Assembly (NCBI GenBank): GCA_019614645.1
Contig: JABWDB010000008.1
Coordinates: forward strand, 7,564,001-7,628,000
DNA length: 64,000 nt
Direction of reading: 5' to 3'
DNA from: Stratiolaelaps scimitus
Taxonomy: Eukaryota > Arthropoda > Arachnida > Mesostigmata > Laelapidae
The position numbers were made by a program, and so were the translations under genes. The notes under the pieces are model-generated. The model was not told the origin of the DNA, did no database searches, and worked only from the letters and a program-made list of their open reading frames with translations. Below, piece by piece: positions 21,735 to 31,751 of this stretch. Numbering within the stretch: position 1 is the stretch's first letter; each line of letters begins with the position of its first letter.

Positions 21735-23575
21735 TCCAGATGCGATGAACAGCTACTTCATCGCGTCTCAGCCACCTAACCTTTGACGTGCGCCTTAGTC
21801 GCCTTCTGCTGCGCCTAGCTTATTGATAGAAACTAAATTCTGCGACATGCGACACAGGCAGGCATATTGATAAGACACGTATGCACAGAGAAACCGATCA
21901 TCGTGCACATGCGCATGATTTAATGTGGACAACGTTTCCCACTTAGTAACTCAGGACAGGCGATATATACTGTCCTATTGGGTAGTGCTAAAAATAGACC
22001 CGTATTGTACTCGTATTGATAGACAATTACAAAAATGTATCGTTTACAGCTTTGTCAAGAAAATACCATTGGTCGACACGACGTGCGCGTGATATGGCCC
22101 GGAGCACTATGTTGATTTGTTGAGGGGCTGGACCTCGATCGTCTCGCTTCTATCACTGGCTGGCTACCTTGGAAATGGAGTATTCGACTTCCATAGTTTG
22201 ATACGAGGAATCGCCCCATATTGATAGCTTTCGTCTTGGCTATCATGTGTGTGTATCTCGCACTTGATATATTTGGCGACGGCGGTCCCATTCACCACTC
22301 CTTCAACGGGTCGGAACCTGAGTATCCATCCTGGCAAAGTTATAAATTCTACGAATTTATGAACGGGGAAGCTGCCGCTTTGTTTATTATACCAATACAG
22401 ATATCCATTCTCACACATGGATAGATCTTCGCTCTGATGTGGCCGGCCTTTTTTTCGCATTTTAAAGGAATTGCCCATCAAGTTTCAAAGGGTCTCACCG
22501 TCTGTTTATTCCTACTAAAATACTTTCCAGCCGTAAATTCTGTTCCACGCACGAGGGGAAGGTCTGCCGACCTTGAAGCAGAAGGTCTTCAAGCGGCTGC
22601 GGAGGTGTCGAAACTGCGCCGAACGAGTGTGTATAAACACAATATGCCGGTGCATAGTGACTGGCTGTCTATAAATTTCAGCGAGCCGAAGCTTCACTCT
22701 AACCTGGCCGTGCTATCACCGCCCGATACCGCCTAAGTTGAAAGTGTCGCAGCAGGTCTGACTCCTTTATTCTTCTATTGTCGCCCTACCTGCCTAGCTT
22801 CTTAGGTTGCGTCGGAACGTCTCACCATTCGACAGTATCTACACGGATTATGGGTCGCCATGTGACTTCCAGCGTTCCAGCGGACTGCCAACTGTTCCCT
22901 ACGCCTATTAAACTTTCATGACTACTCTGATGCTGCTACGATGGCCGTCCCATATGGCAGCAGCACTTGGAGAGAAGGCGAGACAAGGGTTGGCGGCGGT
23001 TCCACCTCGGCGTCTGGATTATTCATTGAGCTGAGAACCGAGCAATGGCAGAAGTAGCAAGTTAGTTCTCCGGCTTTTTAGAGCGTTCTATTTAGCTATT
23101 CACCTATAACGTCTGATGGACTTCCCGTCCTGATCTCCATTGGCGGAGTTTTACGAGCCTTTGAGAAGTAACTCACCCTTTGAGTGCGTAATCCACTCCC
23201 GTCAGGTTCAATCAGTGACCGCATATTTGCGCACTTCGGAACGATTCCCTTAGACAATCTGTCTCAGCATGAAGACATGACGCATGCGAATAGCAATATT
23301 GTAGTAGGCGAACTCAAGCCGTCCATAGAACCACGGAGCACGCGAGTCAAAGGTAATCCATCCATTGGACGGTTCCAAGAACGAGAATCGACTTGGCCGT
23401 TGACGGCCCCGAAGTGATTACAAGGGGGTCTTCGGCCGTGCCTCCCTTGCAGCCGCAATGATACTGTTCGAAATCACGGCCGATGCGCCTCGGGCAGGAG
23501 GCAAGGGAAGAAATTTCCGACCACCTGTTCCCTTGAGAAGAGCTAATCATCCAAACAGAAGGGAGAACGCCTTCT
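21735..23575. other. Probable intron or intergenic DNA
   Basis: Both strands have a moderately long open frame at 22164-22481 (minus, with WYNKQSGSFPVHKF) and 22221-22424 (plus, hydrophobic start). Neither has a matching splice pair. Nothing else stands out. Confidence 0.35.
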
Positions 23576-23578
23576 TAA

Positions 23579-24043
23579 GTAGAAAAGCAACGCGACACAC
23601 TCATCCGCTTTCCGCAGCGAACATCCGGGAATTTATGCCAGATTGCGGACGAACGCCTTTCCTTCGGTGGACTGGGGGGATGGAGGGGCCGAAATAAAAG
23701 CGCCTGGAGCCAAAACAGCTCAACGACCGAGTGCGGATTAAGTTCGCCACCGACCGCCGTCGGCGCCGTGGCCGGTGAGTAAGCTGTAACTGAGGCGACA
23801 GATGGCCAAGAGGCAATGATTGGTAGCAAAGCTGGACGATATGTAAAGCACTTGCCAGCGACCGACGAAGCCGGAAACAGACGTCGGACAATTGAACGGC
23901 CCGGGACGGCAGCCGTTAATGAATTCGGTAGCGCAGCAGGCATTAGCATCACTCAGCAGGCTGAAAATGCTCTACGATGGATTGACAGCAGGAGGACTCG
24001 ACATCTTGGAGAGGAGCAAATCATAGATCAAAAAACGAAATAG
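23579..24043 (+). pseudogene. Coding-like frame split by one TAA
   Basis: After an acceptor-like CCTTCTTAAGTAG, one frame is open for 67 codons to a TAA at 23780-23782. The same frame then reopens for 86 codons to TAG at 24041-24043. The first part reads RFPQRTSGNLCQIADERLSF and is followed by a Gly/Arg-rich patch. The second part has MIGSKAGRYVKHLP, TIERPGTAAVNEFGS and a helical QQAENALRWIDSRR. The TAA is embedded in a consensus-like donor (GCCG/GTGAGTAAG). Either the first half is an exon ending at 23773 and the second belongs to another exon, or a formerly continuous frame acquired a stop. The minus strand is also open here (23575-23952). Family unknown. Confidence 0.3.
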
Positions 24044-24049
24044 ACATCG

Positions 24050-26760
24050 ATGAGATTGGCGTAGACGGCCTCGCAAAGAGGCCTTGATTTCACGGCTGAC
24101 TACGAATAATGACTGTTCACGTTTGAGTTTCGTACGAGCGAATGGATACGCCTTCGCATAATTTACACCATACTCGACCTGGTCCAAGTGTGAAATCACG
24201 CGAGCGACATTGACTGAGAGAGAGAGTGAGAGATTGGAATTGTCGAGCAGAGCGTACATTCGGAAAATACGACCCTACCATTTAATCAATGTAACTATTG
24301 TTGAGCTGTTTTTCAATTAGGCTTTTAGTTTGCTTAAAAAAGGCTTTCGACAATGGTTACATTCTTCGAATTTTGAATTGAAAATGCACATTATTATGAT
24401 TATTATCATTATTAATCTGGTTGTTTTGGTTCAACGTGGTGGCTTGGACGACGACGTCTGTGACTGGTGACTTAAGCGTTGTAAAGATTGCATTTCTTTT
24501 AATAAACCAATAACCACTTACCTTTTGCGCAGGTGACCTGATGAGAGCTTTTCCGAATACGCCAGTATTCTGGCCATGTAGCCATATGCACCCAGACGTG
24601 GCCCTATATTTTTCGAATAGCAACCCCACAATAAATTATTATAACCAACGTTGAAACGTCATCCATTGTTGTTACAAGGAAGATCGGACTTAACTTTTAA
24701 TCGGACATTGCCACCCAGTTAAAGAATACACTTGATTTCATCCTCATCATAACAGCTATAAATAGTAAGGCGTTTCTTCCCAAGTAATTAAGCTACACTA
24801 TATACGGACACAGTGAATTCACAACCGTGCCCATTGTGTACGGTACTCCAGCGTTGTTTTCACAAGATAACGGTGAAACGACAAGAAGCCCCGGAATATG
24901 TGCTTTTGAAGGCATATTTTGAACATGCTGAAGTCTATATGATATAACAACAATTGTGGAACAACACTTAGCCATTCTAATTCTTCTCAACTCGATATGG
25001 TTTGGGCATGAAGTAGCCGAGGTCGATTGGCGCTACGTGCTGTGTACCCTCGGCATATTCTAAAATGAGAAGTCTATGTTTTCGTTCGTCCGCTAATATT
25101 ATTTTAATATTTCGGTGCGATCTATATCCATCCGAGGCACGAACGGTTCCGCTTCGCCCCTCGCTAAAGAAGCATTTCGCTCCCATTTGAGAGGAAGAGA
25201 TGGATGCATTTAGGGGTCGTTCCTAGTGTCCATCATAAGCCAAACCGGAGGATGGATGTTGGACGAGACCACGAATGGATCCGATCGCACCGTAATCATG
25301 TTACCACTCGTGCAGAGACGTCGCTACCCATGCGACAGAGTAGCCGCTACGGTAGTTGACCACCGCGCAAACGATAATGAATGCCGCAAACAAGACGAAC
25401 AAGAGCATCGAAGAACCACCATCGCGACATAGAGGCAACCATGTTACGGCAAACACAACAACCCTACGAACCTCGATCGCTTATGACTACCCGAGGAACA
25501 TATGCCTCGTAGAGCTTTGTGTGTAGCCTTAATACGCTTATATGCTTTGGAGGGGCTGATGACGAAAATCTAGAATCTCATACCCAGTCGTGTTGTGGCC
25601 GGCCGTTGATCTTAAGCCGCGCTAACTTTTGCAAATATATCGCTCGTCGCATTATGAATATATAACGTTGGATCGTCGACGCGCCGACGGCGACCTCGTG
25701 TCTCCTTGTACCATTTGTCGCCCGCATAAAATGAAGATATCCTTTTTGAGGCGATGTTCCTCTGTCATAGACAAAATGAGCACAGCTGGGCCAACCTCTT
25801 AAGGTGTTTCTTTCTGTTACAGAAAAAAAGCATAGAAGTGGAGCTGTGATTCGAAGGTCCATTATCCAGTATAGCGACAATCTGAACAAGTGGCACTGTT
25901 CATTACTCTCTCCTACTATAGGGATCTAATGGTTTTTTAGGCAAATCATTTTTTTCTGACAGCTGCAGTCATATAATTGTAGCCAATCTGCCTTGGCTTA
26001 TATCAGGCATCGAGTTACGATCATCAAAATGCTTTCTAAAATTGGTATTCGTTTTCGAATAGATTAATCACAATGTCACAATGTTTCCTAAGGCAGTGAT
26101 CAGTAGTACATCGACGCACAGAGAATTGATTAAGAAGAACCCTCTAATGGGGCGAGGATAGAAAATTACATCTTCGTCGTCTGGTTCGCTTGTCGGTGCT
26201 ATGCACAAATGTATTGCAGTGCTATGGCGACTCTCCAGTGAATGATGTGACGATATTCTCGCGGAGGCAGACTTGGCAAATACGATTTCTTGGTCTGAGA
26301 AAGATCCTCTAGCTATTCAAGGCAGCATCTATATCCGTGTGTGCGTTTGCACACCACATCGGGGGCATGTGCAGACGGCCTGATGGATCCACCTATCCAA
26401 CTATATAGTAATAATATGGGCGCAGACTGTAAGGTAACCACGGGTCGAGTGCGCGTTTATTGGGTCATATTAACTGGTAACCTCTGGAAGACGAGGAGTA
26501 CCAGGCCGCGTGACGACAATGTTGTCTAACCCCGATGGCGACAAATCGGGCCCAGCTGGAAATAGCACAGCTTTCGACGTCATAAGTAGGCAGACAGGAT
26601 GGAGCACACGTCGCTAGGGTACAAGAAAATTTACAGCGAGTTGGTAGTACGTGAAAGATGAAATTTTAAGGAGTCAGCAATCTCACGTTGTGGACACTGC
26701 GCATCGGGGACATTGGACACCGCGCCCTGCAAGAAGTAGAAGAGAGAGATAAATTCAAGA
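24050..26760. other. Non-coding stretch
   Basis: A minus-strand frame at 24357-24629 includes a strong donor (AAAAG/GTAAGTGG, intron from 24519) after LIRSPAQK but has no good acceptor upstream. The rest shows nothing recognisable. Confidence 0.35.
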
Positions 26761-26763
26761 GCG

Positions 26764-26766
<3 letters not shown>

Positions 26767-26806
<40 letters not shown>
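26767..26806 (+). repeat. (GA)n microsatellite
   Basis: About twenty perfect GA units. It is the source of an artefactual Arg-Glu open frame on one strand and a Ser-Leu one on the other. Confidence 0.9.
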
Positions 26807-26810
<4 letters not shown>

Positions 26811-27160
26811 GCCGTGACGGAGCAGACGAACGCCACCCTCCATCTTGGCTTGAATATGGGTCAATCGCGCTTATTCAAGCAGCAGACCAAGCACTCGCTC
26901 AGTGGTATGGAAGTGGTTTAGGGTTTCGCCACTGAAAACAGAACGAGTCTTGGGTTTCAGCCGACGACGTCGGTCTTGGCCGACGTCACCGTTCTCTTTT
27001 GACCACCACCACCACCGTTCGGATAAAACGGAGTTTAATTCCTAAGACTCGGATCGTCCGCTCAAGACACTGGAGAGTTAACACAGTGTTGCCATTTGAA
27101 AGCAAGCACCATTAACCGGAACGATGAAAGGGAGCCTTCACAAATACTGGACATATTTTA

Positions 27161-27192
27161 GACCTTGAGGGACTACATGACCCCTCAAGGTC
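27161..27192. other. Perfect 11-bp inverted repeat (hairpin)
   Basis: GACCTTGAGGG at 27161-27171 is mirrored exactly by CCCTCAAGGTC at 27182-27192 around a 10-base loop. There is no U-run beside it and no gene nearby, so the role is unknown. Confidence 0.7.
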
Positions 27193-27896
27193 ACAAAATA
27201 TCTTGTATATTGGATCTCATGTGGATATCTTGTGGATATATTATAGTATGTATAATTTGTACTATTTCTGCTAGTGTGTCAGCTTCGGTTTCGAGTTTTT
27301 CTAGCAATCAACAGAACAATTGTATGAGAACCAAGAATACAATTTAGTTTGTTGTGAATGCAGTACAGAAGTACAGAAATGTTTCGTGAACGCAGTCCAG
27401 CGAACTAGACTCAAAGGTTAATTAGCGTGTTTGCATGCTTCCGCGACAACGAGGAACTACATATAGGGTATGCATGCGAATGTGTTAGTAAAGTTCCAAT
27501 ATCTGCCGTTTCTGCTGCTGCTTCTGCTGTTGGAAGAGTCGAGCATATAGTTTCATTCGGAAGTGGTCGCGTCTATATATCACAAATATACTCACAAAAC
27601 AAACAGCAAACTCTACAAACAAATGCGGAGTTTGGAGTTCGGAGCCCGCGTCTCCAGCAGTCGTAGTGCCTCTTCTCGAATGGAATCTGTCTCGATCCGA
27701 TTTCTAACACTACTGGACAGAGTGGACAGACTACGAATGTATACGCGCATGCAAGTAAATATTCTATTGCTATATTAAACTAGAAAGGAACAGTTGAAAC
27801 GGAATTGAGTTACAGCTTACAGAAGGGGCGACGGCGGCGGCGGTTGCGGTGGCGGAGAGTTAGCAGCAGAAACAACGTCAGATCACCAGTCCCAAA

Positions 27897-28061
27897 ATGT
27901 CAGCCAAGATCAACAAAGAGGTCAGCCGAGACAGTGACAGCGGCGGAGTTCGCGAGAACTGCGCCGAATACAGCCACACGCGGACGCAGCTTGCCGATGA
28001 CGGGTCCGGAACCCGTCGGACAAAGCCGGAAAGGCGCATGTCATTCTGGCTGGCATTCGAA
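27897..28061 (+). CDS. Candidate first coding exon, hydrophilic N-terminus
   Basis: An ATG in a strong animal context (CCAAAATGTC) opens 55 codons before a possible donor GAA/GTAATG at 28062; unspliced, the frame stops three codons later. The peptide is hydrophilic (MSAKINKEVSRDSDSGGV), then has a basic RRTKPERR followed by MSFWLAFE, which might begin a membrane segment. The 5' flank is CGG/GCGG-rich, as in a 5' UTR or promoter. The frame is too short for statistics. Another frame across the same bases is open (27805-28065). No family recognised. Confidence 0.3.
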
Positions 28062-28567
28062 GTAATGAAATGATATCACGTTTAGAAGGCGGCTGCCAAC
28101 GTCGGACCGCTAGAATTGGCGAGGGCAAAGCAGAACTAGCAACGCTGACTTCGTAGCTAAGCCATCAGCTCACCGCTGGCGCTGACTAGAGGAACAGTTG
28201 AAAGTGACGCAGAACTGCAACGGGCATTCTGTCACGCGGATCACAACTGCACAAGGTCAGGCATTGTCTCGCCATGCCACGTCTGCCTCGCAGCCGCTTC
28301 GCTCACTGAAAATGAAAGGGCGCTTTCAGGCCGTCTCGAAGATCAGTCTCAGGGATTCTCGAAGATTTAGGCGGACACGCTTAAGACGGATGATGATATT
28401 TTCTAGGGAAAGGTAGACTGGTGGAGTTTGGTTGGCGCTCGCCGTTGAGGCAAACATAGTAGAAGGTCGGTGTTTTCTCACAAAGGCAAACAACGTAGAA
28501 CTTGGCTGTGCCTTTAACGGCAACGCAGCGACGATAATGTAGCGGTCTGTTGAGCTGTTTTAGATGG

Positions 28568-28732
28568 AGCCCGGTGGCGTGGTGCATTCGTTGCAATCAC
28601 GGGGAGGAGACACGTGGGTGCACGGGTTCGATCCCCGCCGTTGCACATTTGGATTCTGGCCGTCTGTCTTACGAAGTAATGCAAAAGCAATACCGTGGAC
28701 GTTGTATGTTATAGTCAGCCCGAAAGCATATA
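28568..28732 (+). repeat. SINE family B, tRNA-derived, most complete copy
   Basis: The head resembles a tRNA: box A-like GGTGGCGTGGTGCATTCG at 28573-28590 and box B GGTTCGATCC at 28625-28634, followed by the junction CCGTTGCACATTTG. The body continues with TGTCTTACGAAGTAATG and the tail TACCGTGGACGTTGTATGTT...AGTCAGCCCGAAA. Box spacing fits an RNA polymerase III promoter. At least four other pieces in the window share this order. The tail is unlike the LINE tail at 13532-13600, so this family must use another LINE partner. Confidence 0.75.
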
Positions 28733-28739
28733 TTGGTGG

Positions 28740-29700
28740 AGCCCTGCAGACGAGTGTCGACTAGAATAATAACACATGTTGAATAACGATCGTTTTCTCG
28801 GTTTAATTTAGGTTTCATGAATACGAAGCAAAATATTTTCACGGAGCGATATTTCATGTAACATAGAAATCGTTCATTATTTCACTGTAATTAGAAAATG
28901 TTGTATAAACAAATACATAGATACATATGTAAGAAACATTAATGAAATGTAATCGTAAAATTAGTAAAATTTCAGTTCCTCGGTGCGAGCGTGCTTCCGA
29001 AGGCCTTCTCAGCCTTCATTCCGTCCACAGCGCTGCAGAGAGGCAACTCCTTAATGGATCACAATTTGACCTATGCAGGAGTCACACACACACACACACT
29101 GTATTGTACGGCAGAGGAGAATTAATCCAAAGAACAGAGAAAATGAGCGTGTTTTGTGCACTTAAATGCCCTGTATTTTCAGTTAGTTTTTTTTTTGTAG
29201 AGCGTACACATATCCGACAGTCATTTATCGTCGTTAAACCGATGTCGGTGCCGTCTCTCAAACAACTACAACTGCGATTCATGATCGGAGCCAAGGCAGG
29301 ACAACATGGCAACGACTTTCTCGACTGGAGTAGATCTCGCCTGTTCGTTTAGACGAGATTTTAAATCTTATTTCATTAGCGCTTGCATTCTCAAAAGTGC
29401 TACATTTTCTCCCTCTCACTCGATCGTATTTGAACTGTACGCTCGCTCGACCACCCCTCGACTCGATACCACCCCTACACACCCCCTTTCATTGCAGCTA
29501 GATGTACTTCGGCTCACATTTCCTATTCGGAGGCCATGTACTTGCTCACTATTCATGGACACACTTTGTGACGCCACCTCTTCTTATCGTCGGTGTGCTT
29601 AGCTCGCCCAGCCCGGCCCGCCGACAAGGACGCATGTCTTGCGCTGTCACATGAACAGTGCAAGCATTCACGGAGAGTTACACATATATACATAGATATC
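28740..29700. other. Non-coding stretch
   Basis: AT-rich with a (CA)n run at about 29083-29099. The frame at 28942-29352 (plus) crosses that repeat and has no splice support. Confidence 0.35.
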
Positions 29701-29704
29701 CATA

Positions 29705-30061
29705 CAGGGTGTTCAGAAACGTAACCCTATGGCTTTTCACAAGGTTCCGTCATCATTCATGGATAGGTACAGCACGTAAAGTGTTCAAAACACTACAAAA
29801 CGAAACCCTGCCGCGCTGGTAGTGTGTTGGACGAGTTCAAGAGGTTACGTAACTCTTGTTCTTTCTCAACGTTCCGTGTCGGATTGTCCATGGAAGAGCT
29901 GTATTTGGCGCGGGGGGGTGGGGATTGAACCGCAGAAACAAAAACGCAAAACCGTTGTATTTCGTTTACAAAACCCCATGACTTTGACCGAACACTTCCA
30001 AATCGTGTTTCTATGAAGGTTACGCAATGTCACGGGGTTATGTGACTTTCGAAACATGCTG
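29705..30061. mobile_element. MITE-like element with mariner-type ends
   Basis: The left end CAGGGTGTTCAGAAACGTAACCC and the inverted right end CAGCATGTTTCGAAAGTCACATAACCCC are imperfect inverted repeats of about 30-40 bases. Both are flanked by TA (29703-29704 and 30062-30063), the target duplication of Tc1/mariner transposons. The 357-bp interior has no transposase frame, so this would be a non-autonomous copy. A GC-rich patch (GCGCGGGGGGGTGGGGATTG) lies in the middle. Confidence 0.5.
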
Positions 30062-30717
30062 TATATCGGCTCAGAGAATGCAGTGCACTTTGTTGCAGTA
30101 GGCATTCTTCATTCAGTCGTCCTTCTAGACAACTGCCTGATAGGAGCCACTACTAACGCAAAAAGACACCTCGCATGGCGGCGGAGGCCGCCTTAATTCG
30201 ATGCCTGAGTGAGCGTCGTTAGCGAGCACTTGCTGGCACCACCGCCAGCATCAGCAGTAGCAGCTCCCAGGGGGCGCACAAATTGAGCAAATATCAACCA
30301 TCGGCTTGAACCCTCCGAGTCTCAACACCGCAATGGATACGCTCAGTACCAACGAGCCCTGCGAGGTTCTCCGCTTACTTCGGCACTTCGCGGTCTCGGG
30401 ATGTGTCTGCGTTATTACACTGTCGTATGCTTCTGGTCTCTGCGCCTCAGTATTCTCTCCCCCTAGGTCTATTCTCTGCCTCTGACTCTTTCTGTCTTTG
30501 TCAATTCGTCGTTTCCTCGCAGTTCTCCCGCGACCGGCGTCACATCAATAGGCCCGGCCGTGGTCATCCTGGTGTTGGGTTCCTCTTTGGATACCTGGAT
30601 GCTCCGTCGCTGCCCGGCACTGCAGCGGCAGTCGAGCAACAGAACGAGCTGGCTCGCCAGTCGGCAGATGGTAGCGAACTGGTACATTGTTCAAGTTCAA
30701 CTTCATTTTCGCCTTTT

Positions 30718-30729
30718 TGCGCATGCGCA
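30718..30729. promoter_or_regulatory. NRF1-type palindrome TGCGCATGCGCA
   Basis: A perfect match to the palindromic consensus bound by NRF1-family factors in animals, inside a CG-rich patch with open frames on both strands. Promoter function is inferred; no transcript start can be read from sequence. Confidence 0.35.
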
Positions 30730-31680
30730 TAGCCTACCCGAGCGAGCAGTGTCGAGCAACTTGTGCGCGTTTCAAAGTGTTGCTTGCTTTTCTCGGCGTT
30801 CGAATGTGTCTCATGTCGGGGAGGGGGGTATCTGTGAGTTCGATCAACGCCGAATGAGAGAAGGTCTGCTATCTGTAGATGGGTGATGATGATGACACGT
30901 ATAGATGTATGTAGATAGGCTCCTGTGCGCCCTGACAGCTGAACTCAATGTGTAGGGTACTAATAATGGATAGAATGTACCACGAAGAGAGAGGAAGAGA
31001 GACAGAGAGAGAGAGCCGAGGGTGTGTGAATTACGGAGTGAGCTACTATGTCTGTGAGCGTTGAAGTCAACAGTCGCTAGCCGTGTCTAGCGAGTCAGTA
31101 TTATAGAGCGTCACGCAGATGTCCTGTCTCCATGCCAACTCAACCATTCGTACGACTGCCTACGATCACCACGAATAACACAGGCAACAGGCCAACAACA
31201 TGAGGTTGTGAGAAGGAAAAAAAGTGGGCGGGTAATACAACCATGTATACAGGTCACCGCTACAATAAGGAACAGAAGGGCCACACGTTCGCTATAAATG
31301 AATGTTTTGGTAGATTTAATTGCACTGCACTGAAAGCATCACTCTGCACACTGATTTCACTGCGACACAACGTGTTTCAGGTTGTAATGCTGTGCCACGG
31401 ATCTGATTGCGCCAACGATGAGCGACTCGACCAGCGCCAGCATAATGAAAGCGGTCGGCAGCGATGCAGACGTTTTCGTGTCGACTATTATGTGCGCTAT
31501 ATTTAAACGTCGGCCGGTTCCCAGGTCCAACAGAGGAACCAAGTTCCGCTCATAGTCGTATGTTCCACATTCGAAATGCAAGACCATCCGGATTTGATAA
31601 TTACCCTTGAAATCTGGTTTGATCGACAGGTCTACTTGATTGATGAGATTAGTTATTGTAATTCACCTCAGTGGGTGCCT

Positions 31681-31751
31681 ACAAGGTCCGTAGCTCAACG
31701 AGTAAAGCCTTCATCCATAACCGGATAGATGATAGATACCGGTTGCGCTCA
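31681..31751 (+). repeat. Possible decayed tRNA-like segment
   Basis: GGTCCGTAGCTCAACGAGTAAAGC resembles the 5' half of a tRNA, with box A TAGCTCAACGAG. About 50 bases later CCGGTTGCGCTC is a poor box B. No clean cloverleaf forms, so it is at best a tRNA relic or an old SINE head. Confidence 0.25.

Noticed and set aside
26688..26921. Open frame of Arg-Glu repeats and its Ser-Leu mirror
   Set aside because: Both are products of the (GA)n microsatellite, with no splice or start support.
29900..29960. tRNA-like box B (GGTTCAATCCCC on the minus strand)
   Set aside because: No box A at the right distance and no cloverleaf; it lies inside the MITE-like element.
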